A DNA stretch of 58,152 nt from Deltaproteobacteria bacterium Ga0077539 (lineage in GTDB: Bacteria > Myxococcota_A > Polyangia > Polyangiales > Ga0077539). This document shows positions 26,066 through 35,600 of this stretch, piece by piece. Below the pieces are notes generated by a model, which saw nothing but the letters and a program-made list of their open reading frames with translations, made no database searches and was not told the origin of the DNA. The DNA lies in the NCBI GenBank assembly GCA_001465015.1, contig LNEO01000352.1, positions 1 through 58,152 of the forward strand. The letters run 5' to 3'. Each line of letters starts with the position of its first letter. The stretch's first letter is position 1. A program made the translations under genes and the position numbers.

Positions 26066-27295
26066 ATGGCTGAGGTCGCGACCGAGGTGCCCGTTCGCTC
26101 GATGCCCCCGCGGGGACTGTGGGCGTACTGGTGGCGCGTCTTGCGCTTCGCGGTGCTCGGAATGGATCCGCGCGAGGTCGACGAGGTGAGCGTGTGGGCG
26201 CTCTGCGTCCCGTTTCGCCTCTGGAACAAGCGCTGTCGCTACTCGGGGCAGACCTTCGGAGAGCTGTACTCGTCCGGCGTGCGCGCGAAGGCGCTGCGCG
26301 CGATCTTGCCCATGCGCTTTGCGTACTTCTGTTTTCTGTGGCTGTGGCCGCTCGTGGCGCTGGCGCGCGCGCTGAGGCACGGAGCGCGCGGCGCGAAGAA
26401 GCGCTTTCGACGGGACCTCGCGCGGCCGGACCTCGCGCTGTTTCACAGCAAGAGCGAGTTCAGCGACCGCGAGTTTGCCTGGATGCGCCCCGACTACGCG
26501 CTGGGGATGTTCTACGCCGTCGATTTCGCACGCACGAACAGAGCCTTCTATTCGCTCGACGGAAAGCTCGAGTTCGCCGAGGCCTGCGCGCGCGCCGAGC
26601 TGCCGATGCCGCGCGCGTTTTCGAGCCAGGAGGCCGCGGCGCGCGGCGGCGACTACATCGTCAAGAACCCGACGACCGACCTCGGCACCGGCGTCTTCGC
26701 GGTCACGGCCGCGGACCTCGCGGAGCTCGAAGACAGCACGGGGCTCATCGTGCAAGAGCGGCTTCGCAATCACCCGGAGCTGCGACGATTGATCGGCGAC
26801 AGAGCGCCGCTGAGCACTTTTCGCGTCACCACGGTGCTCGACCCGAGCACGAAGAAGCCGACGATCTGGCGAACCTCGATCCGCATCGGTCGCCACGGCA
26901 GCGCCGTGGACAACACGGCGCAGGGAGGGATCTGGTCGCAGATCAACCGAGACACGGGCGAGATCCTGCCGGGCGTCACGAAGAAGTCGTTCAACAAGCG
27001 CACCGCCGAGACGCCGGGCACGTACTCGACGCACCCAGATACGGGCGAGACCTTCGCGGGAACGAGGGTTCCGTATTGGGACGAGGGCCGCGCGCTCGCG
27101 CTGGCGGCGCACGAAAAGCTCGCCCCTGACGCGCTCACGCTCGGGTGGGACGTGGCCATCGCCGAAGGCGCGCCGGTGTTGCTCGAGGTCAACGTCTGGA
27201 CGACAGTGTACGACTACGACCCGCCCGACGACGCGTTTACCTTCGGGTGCAACGAGATCATCGAGCGCCTCGCGGCCGAGAGAAGAGGGCGCTGA
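26066..27295 (+). CDS. ATP-grasp protein, sugar-transfer-associated type
   Basis: A 409-residue protein starting at ATG 26066. After a hydrophobic segment (FAYFCFLWLWPLVALARAL, about residues 85-105) an ATP-grasp domain follows. It resembles the family annotated as sugar transfer-associated ATP-grasp (ATPgrasp_ST), with FYAVDFARTNRAFY, GGDYIVKNPTTDLGTGVF (ATP-lysine region), TGLIVQERLRNHPELRR and the metal site region ALTLGWDVAIAEGAPVLLEVN with its closing acidic and Asn residues. Relatives occur beside polysaccharide or capsule genes. Here the neighbour is a DUF434 gene, so the pathway is not clear. It is followed 3 bases later by the DUF434 gene, so they are probably co-transcribed. Confidence 0.78.
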   Translation: MAEVATEVPVRSMPPRGLWAYWWRVLRFAVLGMDPREVDEVSVWALCVPFRLWNKRCRYSGQTFGELYSSGVRAKALRAILPMRFAYFCFLWLWPLVALARALRHGARGAKKRFRRDLARPDLALFHSKSEFSDREFAWMRPDYALGMFYAVDFARTNRAFYSLDGKLEFAEACARAELPMPRAFSSQEAAARGGDYIVKNPTTDLGTGVFAVTAADLAELEDSTGLIVQERLRNHPELRRLIGDRAPLSTFRVTTVLDPSTKKPTIWRTSIRIGRHGSAVDNTAQGGIWSQINRDTGEILPGVTKKSFNKRTAETPGTYSTHPDTGETFAGTRVPYWDEGRALALAAHEKLAPDALTLGWDVAIAEGAPVLLEVNVWTTVYDYDPPDDAFTFGCNEIIERLAAERRGR

Positions 27296-27298
27296 TCG

Positions 27299-28021
27299 AT
27301 GACCAGCGAGCAGAGGAGACGAGGCCCGGACACCGAAGATCCCCGCGCGTTTGCGGAGGAGAAGCTCTCTTCTCTCGGCCGCGCGGCAGAGGAAGTGCGC
27401 TGGCTGCTCGGTCGCGGCTACCCGATGGACCTGGCCGTGCGCGCCGTGGGCGACCACCACCAGCTTCACGCGCGCGCTCGGCTGGCGCTCACGCGCGCGT
27501 GCTGCGCGCCCGAGCGGCGCGAGGAGCGTGAGAAGAAGCGGATCCCGATCGCCGGGGTGTACGGCGCGCACGTGTCGATCGACGCCTTCAACGTGCTGAT
27601 CACGATGGAGGTCGCGCGCGGAGGCGCTCCGTTGTTGCGCTGCGCGGACGGAGCGATGCGTGACCTCGCCGGCCTTCGCGGCAGCTACAAGACGGTGATC
27701 GACACCGAGCCGGCGCTCGAGCTCATCGCGAAGACGCTCCGCGAGCACGAGGTCGCGAGCGTGACGATCTTCGTCGACGAGCCCGTGTCCAACTCTGGGC
27801 GCGTGAGGGCGCTGTACGAGTCGGCGTTCGCTCGGGTCTTCGACGGCGCCGAGGCGGCCTTTGACGTGCGCGTCGTGCGCGACGCGGACACGGCGCTCGA
27901 CGGCGCTGCGATGGTGCTCAGCGCCGACGCGGTCGTGATCGACCGCGCGGATCACTGGGTGAGCTTCGTGAGCGACGTCCTCGACGCGTGGGCCCCCGAC
28001 GCGTGGGTCATCACTGTGTAG
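27299..28021 (+). CDS. DUF434/DUF5616-type protein
   Basis: A 240-residue protein, ATG 27299, 3 bases after the ATP-grasp stop. The N-terminal helical part (EVRWLLGRGYPMDLAVRAVGDHHQL and LTRACCAPE) matches the DUF434 helical pattern. The rest has a Rossmann-like alternation with an acidic finger at VSIDAFNVLITMEV, LAGLRGSYKTVID and VTIFVDEPVSNSGRVRAL, consistent with the DUF5616-like C-terminal half. A nuclease or nucleotide-binding role has been proposed by fold only; nothing in the context tests it. Ends 29 bases before the convergent Cys-rich gene. Confidence 0.75.
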   Translation: MTSEQRRRGPDTEDPRAFAEEKLSSLGRAAEEVRWLLGRGYPMDLAVRAVGDHHQLHARARLALTRACCAPERREEREKKRIPIAGVYGAHVSIDAFNVLITMEVARGGAPLLRCADGAMRDLAGLRGSYKTVIDTEPALELIAKTLREHEVASVTIFVDEPVSNSGRVRALYESAFARVFDGAEAAFDVRVVRDADTALDGAAMVLSADAVVIDRADHWVSFVSDVLDAWAPDAWVITV

Positions 28022-28050
28022 CCAGCGGTCTCGCGGACTCAGCCCCCCGC

Positions 28051-30165
28051 TCAGGGAACAGGGACGAAGCGCGTCGCCGTTGCGCTCGCCGGCGTGCAGC
28101 TCGTCGCGCCCATCGGGCATCCGCCGACGTGCATGGTTCCCGTCGCGTTTTCGATGCCCACCGTCTGCATCCGAGCGTCGGTCATCGTGCGGTACACGAG
28201 GTCGATCACGCCCGTCGTCTCGGTGATGATGATCTCGTAGGTGGTGCTGGTCGTGCCGCGAGAGCAGCAGTGGTACGCGTCGTCCCACTGAACGACGAAG
28301 CGGCGGCTGGGGGCGGTGCCGATCGTCGCGACGCAGATGCCTGTCATCGACGTGTAGTTGTCGCCCCAGTACGCGGCGATCACTTCGTTCGGCGTGCTCG
28401 GGGACGGAATCGTCCCGGAGAGAGAGCTCTGGAGCAGCGCGTTCATCTGGATGTACCCGTTGGAGCTGACGCCGATCATCGAGCCCGCGGGGATGTCGCG
28501 ATTCCAGAAGCGGACAGCGAACGGCAGCGGCGTGGCTGCCATGGAGTCGTCGACGTCCGGGAGCAGCGTTCGCGCTCCAGGCTCAGCGCAAGCGTTGATG
28601 AAAGGCTGCGCCGAGCCCGTTTGAAGGTACCGCGTCGGTCGCGCCGTGCCGCAGCTGCCTGCGAAGCACACCTCGCCCGCAGGGCACGCACGACCACACA
28701 TCCCGCAGTTGCGATCGTCTCGCGTGATGTCCACACACGAGGCACCGCAGCGCGTCTCGATCGCGGAGCAGAAGGGAACGCACGCGCCGCCGACGCACGT
28801 TCGATCCCCTGGGCACGCGTTGCCGCAGCGCCCGCAGTTGACGTTGTCGTTGCGAACATCGGTGCACGTCGGTCCGCACTGCAGGCTTGGCGGCAGGCAC
28901 GCGCCCGCGTCCGTCCCTACGAGCGGAAAGCAGCCGCCCGAAACGCAACCGAACCCCGTAGGACACGCGCTGCCGCAGCCGCCGCAGTTGGCGACGTCGG
29001 TCTGCGTGTTCACGCAGCGCCCGGTGCACTCGGTCTGCGCGGCTCCACAGCGCACCGAGCACGTTCCCATGTTGCAGATGAGCCCCGCTGGGCACACGGT
29101 CCCGCAGCGACCGCAGTTGTTCTGGTCGCTCGCGATGTCCACGCAGCGCCCCGAGCACACGGCCTGACCCGTGGAGCACGCAGGGGCGCACATCCCGCCC
29201 TGACAGCTCTGTCCGGCGGGGCATGCGTTGCCGCACATTCCGCAGTGAACGCGGCTCGTCTGCGTGTCCACGCAAAGACCCATGCACTCGGTCTGCCCCA
29301 TGGCGCACGCGGCGCGGCACATGCCCATGCGACAATTCTGCCCGGCGGGGCACACCGTCCCGCACGCGCCGCAGTGACGAGCGTCCACGCTGGTATCGAC
29401 GCAGGCGCCGCCGCACGAGGTCTGGCCCGTGGGGCACGACGTCGCGCACATACCGCCGCCGCACACCTGTCCCGAGGGGCAGGCCGTGCCGCACATTCCG
29501 CAGTGGGCCGGGTCGTTGCGCGTGTCGACGCAGGAGCCAGCGCACTCGGTCAGCCCCATGCCGCACGACAGGACGCAGCGTCCAGCGACGCACGAGCGGC
29601 CTCCGGAGCACGCGTTGCCGCACCCGCCGCAGTGCCGCGAGTCCGTCTGCGTGTCGGCGCACAGGCGCACGCCGAGGCCTGCGTCCCCGCCGCCGCCGCA
29701 GGCGGTGAACCCGCGGGCACACGTCGTGTCGCAACGACCCATTGAGCACAGCTCGCCCGCAGAACACGCGCGGCCGCAGGCGCCGCAGTGCCGCGAGTCG
29801 CTCGTGAGCGTCGCGCACTCGCTTCCGCAAAGGTTTTGTCCGCTGGGGCACGAGAGCGCGCAGCTTCCTGCGACGCACGCCTGCCCGTCCATGCAGCGAA
29901 CCCCGCAGCCGCCGCAGTTGTCACGGTCCGTGTTGAGATCGGCGCATCCGCTCATACACGCGCGCATCGGCGCCATGCACCCGGCGGGCGGAGCGTCGAC
30001 CGTCGTCGCGTCCATGGTGCGGACGTCGGCTTGCGGCAGCATGGCGCGCGGAGCGCAAGCGCCGAGCGCGGCGACCGCGCCACAGGCGAGCGCGAAGGCG
30101 CGAAGCGAGCTTCGATTCGTCATTGGATTGGCCATCTTCCTGGCAACTTGAAATGATGTGTCCAT
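28051..30165 (-). CDS. Cys-rich lipoprotein with ten Stig1-like repeats
   Basis: A 704-residue protein. ATG 30165 is chosen because GGAGGAG lies just upstream on the minus strand; the signal reads ACGAVAALGAC, with lipidation at Cys37. Then come ten head-to-tail repeats of about 38-42 residues, each built on a core C-(x)-DxxxD-(x2)-(H/N)-CG-(x)-CG-(x2)-C-P-(x2)-Q-x-C-x2-G-x-C. The copies run from CADLNTD to CVDITRD. The last about 190 residues form a beta-rich domain with SNGYIQMNALL, PNEVIAAYWGDNY and FVVQWDDAYHCC, resembling a nidogen-like or lectin-like sandwich. Repeats of this kind are common surface modules in myxobacteria; they may bind a metal or glycan. A sister gene sits immediately upstream. 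Confidence 0.85.
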   Translation of the reverse strand: MDTSFQVARKMANPMTNRSSLRAFALACGAVAALGACAPRAMLPQADVRTMDATTVDAPPAGCMAPMRACMSGCADLNTDRDNCGGCGVRCMDGQACVAGSCALSCPSGQNLCGSECATLTSDSRHCGACGRACSAGELCSMGRCDTTCARGFTACGGGGDAGLGVRLCADTQTDSRHCGGCGNACSGGRSCVAGRCVLSCGMGLTECAGSCVDTRNDPAHCGMCGTACPSGQVCGGGMCATSCPTGQTSCGGACVDTSVDARHCGACGTVCPAGQNCRMGMCRAACAMGQTECMGLCVDTQTSRVHCGMCGNACPAGQSCQGGMCAPACSTGQAVCSGRCVDIASDQNNCGRCGTVCPAGLICNMGTCSVRCGAAQTECTGRCVNTQTDVANCGGCGSACPTGFGCVSGGCFPLVGTDAGACLPPSLQCGPTCTDVRNDNVNCGRCGNACPGDRTCVGGACVPFCSAIETRCGASCVDITRDDRNCGMCGRACPAGEVCFAGSCGTARPTRYLQTGSAQPFINACAEPGARTLLPDVDDSMAATPLPFAVRFWNRDIPAGSMIGVSSNGYIQMNALLQSSLSGTIPSPSTPNEVIAAYWGDNYTSMTGICVATIGTAPSRRFVVQWDDAYHCCSRGTTSTTYEIIITETTGVIDLVYRTMTDARMQTVGIENATGTMHVGGCPMGATSCTPASATATRFVPVP

Positions 30166-30182
30166 GGGATCTCCTCCGCGTT

Positions 30183-32504
30183 TCACGGCAGCTCCCAGGT
30201 GGCGGGACAAGAGACGACGTGCTCACCGAACATCATGGGCGGCGGCGCCCAGCTCGGCGCGGCTTCGTACTGGAAGTACCAGCGGTTGCGCGCAGGAGAG
30301 AATCCGACGCAGCACACGTCACCGACGCTGGTCGTGGCGGTGATCGTCGTCCTCGTCCCCGTGCTGATCTGCTGACGCACGAGGCCCATGCTGCTCATGT
30401 AGACGATGTAGTGGATCCCGCCGAAGAACTCGGCGATGCCATAGTGTCCGCCTCGCTCGCAGTTGATCGGAGTGCCCGGGGCCATCGTGCCCGCGAGGCG
30501 GGTGACCACGCCGGTAGGCATGGCGATCTGCCAGTAGCCCATGTCTGCGCCGGCGGGGACGTAGACGATGATGCGGCCGTAGCCAGAGAAGATCCCGAAG
30601 GTCGTCGGAAAGGTCACGCTCGACCAGGCCAAGGGACGCGAGAGCATGACGGAGGTGCCCGAGAACATCCCCGAGGAGTTGAGCGCTCGAAGCTGCGTGA
30701 TCGTCCCGGTCGCGCCGCTCATCGGCGCTCCGCCCATCGCGTCGGCGAGCGCATAGGCCGTGCTTCCGCGCAGGTCGGACGCGAGAAGCTCGATCACGCC
30801 TCGCGGGCTGACGGACGCCACCGTCGAGAGGTCGCTCGCGGGCAAGAACACCGTCGAGCTGTCGCCCGTGTAGAACACGCTCGACGAGGTGACGGCGATG
30901 CCGCCGCCCTGGTCGCCAGCCAGCGTCGCAAAGTCGTCGACCGGCGGAGAGATGCGGCACATCGCCGTCTCGATCGACATCGTCGTCACCCGGAAGCTCG
31001 GGTCCGGAGAGCACGCGCCGGTCACGCACGACTCGCCCGACGGGCAGCGATTGCCACAACGGCCGCAGTTGGCGCTGTCGCCTTGAATATCGGTGCACGT
31101 CCCCGCAGCCCCGCAGCGCGTCTGCCCGGGGGTGCACGGCGCGACGCACGCGCCGTTGAAGCACGTTCGGTCCGCGGCGCACGCGTTGCCGCAGCGTCCG
31201 CAGTGCGTGTTGGAAGAGCGCGGATCGGTGCACACCCCGCCGCACTGGAGGCTGGGAGGAGAGCAGCCGCCGTCGACCATCGCCAGGGGCTGACACGTCC
31301 CCATGACGCACGTCGTCCGCGCAGCGCACGCCGCGCCGCACATCCCGCAGTTGCTGTTGTCACTGGAGAGGTCGGCGCAGCTCGCGCCGCACATCATCGA
31401 GCCCGCGGTGCAAGAGGTCGCGCACGCGCCTCCGCGGCAGAAGCTGCCGGCGGGGCACGCGGTTCCGCACATCCCGCAGTTGGTTGGGTCCGCGCTGGTG
31501 TCGACGCAGCGCGAGCCGCAGCGCACGTTGCCCATGACGCACTGGGTGGTGCACATGCCGCCGGAGCAGAGCTGCCCCGCCGCGCACGCCATCCCGCACA
31601 TTCCGCAGTTCGCCGCGTCGCTGCTCGTGTCGATGCAGCGATCGCCGCACGCGGTCTGTCCCATCGGGCAGCGCGTCACGCACGCGCCCATGTCGCACAC
31701 CTGCGAGGCGGAGCACGTCGCGCCGCAGCGACCACAGTGGCGCGGGTCGTTGCGCACGTCGATGCACGCCGTACCGCAGACCATCTGGCCCGACGGGCAG
31801 CCCGTGCGGCACGTGCCCATGACACACGATTGCGTGCCGGTGCACGCCGCGCCGCAGCGACCGCAGTTCATCGGGTCGCTTTGCAGGTCGGCGCAGCGAG
31901 CGCCGCAGATCATCTGCGTCGGGCCGCAGGCGGCGCGGCACGCGCCGGCGCTACAGATCTGTCCCGCGGCGCACTGGGTTCCGCACGCTCCGCAGTGGTT
32001 GGGATCCGAGCGAGTGTCCACGCACAGGTCGTTGGCACCGCCGTCGGCAGGGGCTCCTGCGTCAGCGCCGCTCGCGGAGCAGCGCGTCAACCCCATCGCG
32101 CAGACGACGGCGCACGCGCTCATCGAGCAGACTTGTCCTGCCGGGCACGCGTTGCCACAGGCGCCGCAGTGCGCGGGGTTGGACGACGTCGTGACGCACA
32201 CCCCACCGCAGCTCTGCTGGCCGCTGGGACAGGTCGGAGCACAGACGCCCATCGAACAGACAGAGTTGCCGTTGCATGCGTTGCCGCAGGCGCCGCAGTT
32301 GCGTCGGTCCGCAGAGACGTCGATGCACTGTCCTCCGCAGCGCATCTGCCCCATGGGACAGCCCGGCGTCGCGTCCATCGACGTGGTCACATCGGGAATC
32401 CCCGAATCCTCCGTCGGGACGGTCGCCGGCGAACAGGCCGACAACAGAGCAGCAAGCGTCGCGGTCGCGAGCGCGCAGCGCGCAAAAATCACTGGTGGTT
32501 TCAT
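30183..32504 (-). CDS. Cys-rich lipoprotein with ten Stig1-like repeats (sister gene)
   Basis: A 773-residue protein from ATG 32504. The signal ends in LLSAC, a clean lipobox with Cys24, followed by a Ser/Thr/Asp-rich stem. Ten repeats of the same DxxxD...(H/N)CGxCG core as in the 28051 gene follow. The C-terminal about 260 residues are different from the sister: strands with SVFYTGDSSTVFLPASDLST, GYGRIIVYVP and IHYIVYMSSMGLV suggest a beta-propeller. The two genes are in tandem on the same strand, 17 bases apart, and have the same number of repeats, so they are paralogues with swapped C-terminal domains. They probably share a transcript starting in the 159-base gap before the synthase gene. 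Confidence 0.85.
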   Translation of the reverse strand: MKPPVIFARCALATATLAALLSACSPATVPTEDSGIPDVTTSMDATPGCPMGQMRCGGQCIDVSADRRNCGACGNACNGNSVCSMGVCAPTCPSGQQSCGGVCVTTSSNPAHCGACGNACPAGQVCSMSACAVVCAMGLTRCSASGADAGAPADGGANDLCVDTRSDPNHCGACGTQCAAGQICSAGACRAACGPTQMICGARCADLQSDPMNCGRCGAACTGTQSCVMGTCRTGCPSGQMVCGTACIDVRNDPRHCGRCGATCSASQVCDMGACVTRCPMGQTACGDRCIDTSSDAANCGMCGMACAAGQLCSGGMCTTQCVMGNVRCGSRCVDTSADPTNCGMCGTACPAGSFCRGGACATSCTAGSMMCGASCADLSSDNSNCGMCGAACAARTTCVMGTCQPLAMVDGGCSPPSLQCGGVCTDPRSSNTHCGRCGNACAADRTCFNGACVAPCTPGQTRCGAAGTCTDIQGDSANCGRCGNRCPSGESCVTGACSPDPSFRVTTMSIETAMCRISPPVDDFATLAGDQGGGIAVTSSSVFYTGDSSTVFLPASDLSTVASVSPRGVIELLASDLRGSTAYALADAMGGAPMSGATGTITQLRALNSSGMFSGTSVMLSRPLAWSSVTFPTTFGIFSGYGRIIVYVPAGADMGYWQIAMPTGVVTRLAGTMAPGTPINCERGGHYGIAEFFGGIHYIVYMSSMGLVRQQISTGTRTTITATTSVGDVCCVGFSPARNRWYFQYEAAPSWAPPPMMFGEHVVSCPATWELP

Positions 32505-32663
32505 AAAGACACTCGGGGTTGGATGCTACCACCCTGGAGACACGACCGACCGGTGAAGTTCGCCGCAGCGTGTCAGAGACGGCGTGGATATCTGGAGGAG
32601 TTTCACCGGGTTGTGACACAACGATGACCGAGGCCCCTGGGGGGTGGGTGATACCAACGGAGC

Positions 32664-35600
32664 ATGCAGAGAAAGCAGGTTCCGATCGCGGTCGTTGGGA
32701 TGAGCGCGCTGTTCGCGGGCTCGAGCGCGACGGACGGCGCCCACGGGTTCTGGCGCGACATCGTGGCGGGGCGTGACTTGATCACGGACGTCCCGGCGTC
32801 GCACTGGCTCATCGAGGACTACTACGACGCCGACCCGAAGGCGCAGGACAAGACCTACGCGCGGCGCGGAGCGTTCATCCAGCCGACGAGCTTCGACCCG
32901 ATGGCGTTCGGGGTTCCGCCGAACATCGTTCCGGCGACGGACACGGCGCAGCTGCTCGCGCTCATCGTCGCGCAGAAGGTGCTCGAAGACGCCGCGCGCT
33001 CGCAGTTTCGCGAGATCGACCGAGAGAAGATGTCGATCATCCTCGGCGTCACCTCGGCGCAAGAGCTGATGCTCTCGATGGCTTCGCGGCTGCAGCGGCC
33101 CGTGTGGGTGCGCGCCCTGCGCGAGTGCGGGATGCCCGAAGACGAAGTGCAGCGGGCGTGCGACAAGATCTCGAGCAACTACGTCCCCTGGCAGGAGGCG
33201 ACCTTTCCCGGGCTCTTGGGCAACGTCGTGGCGGGGCGCATCGCCAATCGCTTCGATCTCCGCGGAACCAACGCGGTCACCGACGCCGCCTGCGCGAGCG
33301 CGCTCGCCGCGCTGTCGATGGCGATGACCGAGCTCAGCACCGGGCAGAGCGACGTGGTCATCGCTGGCGGCGTCGACACGATGAACGACATCTCGATGTA
33401 CGTCTGCTTCAGCAAGACGCCCGCGCTGTCGCCGACCGGCGACTGCCGTCCCTTCAGCGACGCCGCCGACGGAACGATGCTCGGCGAGGGCCTCGCCATG
33501 CTCGCCCTCAAGCGACTCGAAGACGCCGAGCGCGACGGCGATCACATCTACGCCGTGCTCACGGGCATGGGCACCTCGAGCGACGGACGCGGACCGAGCG
33601 TCTACGCTCCGTTGCCCGCCGGACAAGCCAGGGCGCTGCGCCGCGCCTACGAGGTCGCTGGCTACTCTCCCGAGACCGTCGAGCTCGTCGAAGCCCACGG
33701 CACCGGAACGAAAGCCGGCGACGCCGCAGAGTTCGAGGGCCTGCGCACGGTCTTCACCGAGGCCAACGCCGAGAAGAAGCAGTGGTGCGCGCTCGGCAGC
33801 GTCAAGTCGCAGATCGGCCACACCAAGGCCGCCGCCGGCGCCGCAGGACTCTTCAAGGCCGTCATGGCGCTGCACCACAAGGTCCTGCCGCCCACGATCA
33901 AGGTCGAGCGCCCCAACCCCAAGCTCGAGCTCGAGACCGGGCCATTCTACTTGAATACACGCACACGACCGTGGATCCGCAGCAGCGCGCACCCGCGCCG
34001 CGCGGGCGTGTCGTCCTTCGGCTTCGGCGGCAGCAATTTTCACGTGAGCGTCCAGGAGTTCGTCGCGAGCGAGGGCAGCGTGGCGAAGCCCGCCTGGCGC
34101 GTTCGCTCGGCGCCGAGCGAGCTCGTGACGCTCTCGTCGAGAACGCCCGCCGAGCTCGTCTCCTCGGCTCGAGCGCTGATCGAAGCGAGCGCGACGAGGC
34201 CGCTCGCGGACACCGCCCGCACGACCCAACGCTCGTTCGACCATGCGCTCGACGCGCGCGCGGGCATCGTCGCGACGGACGCCAAGGACCTCGCCACAAA
34301 GCTCTCGCAGCTCGTCGCGCACCTCGAGAAGAGCCCCACGGCGTCGCTCGAGGTCCCGTCGGCGATCTTCTACGCGTGCGGAGAGTCTCCGGGCGACGTC
34401 GCGTTTCTCTTTCCGGGACAGGGCTCGCAGTACGTGGGCATGGGCGCGGACCTCGCGATCGAGCGCGACGAAGCGCGCGCCGCCTGGGATCGCGCCGCGG
34501 ACCGCGCGTTCGACGGACGCTCGGTGCACGAGCTCGTCTTTGCGCGCCCGGCGTTCAGCGACGAAGCGCGCGAAGCACAACAACGAGAGCTCACCGCCAC
34601 CGAGTGGGCGCAGCCCGCGATCGGCCTCGCCAGCGTCGCCACGATGAACGTCTTGTCCGCGATCGGCGTGCGTCCCGCGAGCGCCGCAGGGCACTCGTAC
34701 GGAGAGCTGACCGCGCTCTACTGCGCCGGCGCCCTCGATTTCGACGGCTTTCTCAGCGCGTCCCGCCGCCGCGGCGAGCTCATGCGCGAGGCCGCCAAGA
34801 CCCCAGGCTCGATGACCGCCGTCGTCCACGACGTCGCCGCGGTGCGCGCGTTCTTGAAAGAGTGGGCGATCCCCGACGTCGTGGTCGCCAACCACAACGC
34901 CCCCACGCAGGTGGTCCTCTCGGGGACGACCGCCGGGATCGAAGCGGTCGAGAAGAAGCTCGCCGAGCGCGGGATCACCGCGAAGCGCTTGCCCGTCGCG
35001 ACCGCGTTTCACTCGAGCGTGGTGTCCTCGTCGAGCGCGCCGTTCGGCGCGTTTCTCTCGAGCGTCCCCGTGAAGACCCCCGCGATCCCCGTGATCGGAG
35101 ACGCTGACGCCGACCCCTACCCGGCGGACCAGGCCGCGATCCGCCAGCGCCTCGCCGCGCAGCTCGCGCTGCCGGTGCGCTTCGTCGACGTGATCGAGGC
35201 GATGTACGCCCGCGGCGCGCGGACGTTCGTCGAGGTCGGCCCCGGCTCGGTGCTGAGCGACCTCGTCGGCAGGATTCTCTCGGGCCGCGCGCATCGCGCG
35301 ATCGCCACCGACCGCAAGGGCAAGCACGGGCTCTCGTCGCTCAACGAGGCGCTCGCCAAGCTGTCGGTCGCGGGCGTGAAGATCGACTTCGCCCCGCTGT
35401 GGAGCGCGTACGAGGACCGATCCAGCGTCGCGCCGAAGAAGAAGCCCGCCCTCGAACTCAAAATCGACGGCAGCAACTACGGCAAGCCCTACCCCCCGCC
35501 CGGCGGCGCTGCGGCGCTGCCCAAGCCCAACCCGACGCGCTCGGATCGCACACCCACGAATTCAACAGCGCCCACGAATTCACCGCCCCCCGCGCCCGCT

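Noticed and set aside
22966..28288. Very long antisense or overlapping frames (for example 22966-26073 plus and 23918-28288 minus)
   Set aside because: They are Arg/Ala/Pro-rich products of GC-rich codon positions lying opposite or across several genes with clear protein features; no domain or signal is visible.
32526..35327. Long minus-strand frame opposite the first synthase gene
   Set aside because: Low-complexity Arg/Glu composition, covers the KS-AT coding region, and contains no recognisable domain.
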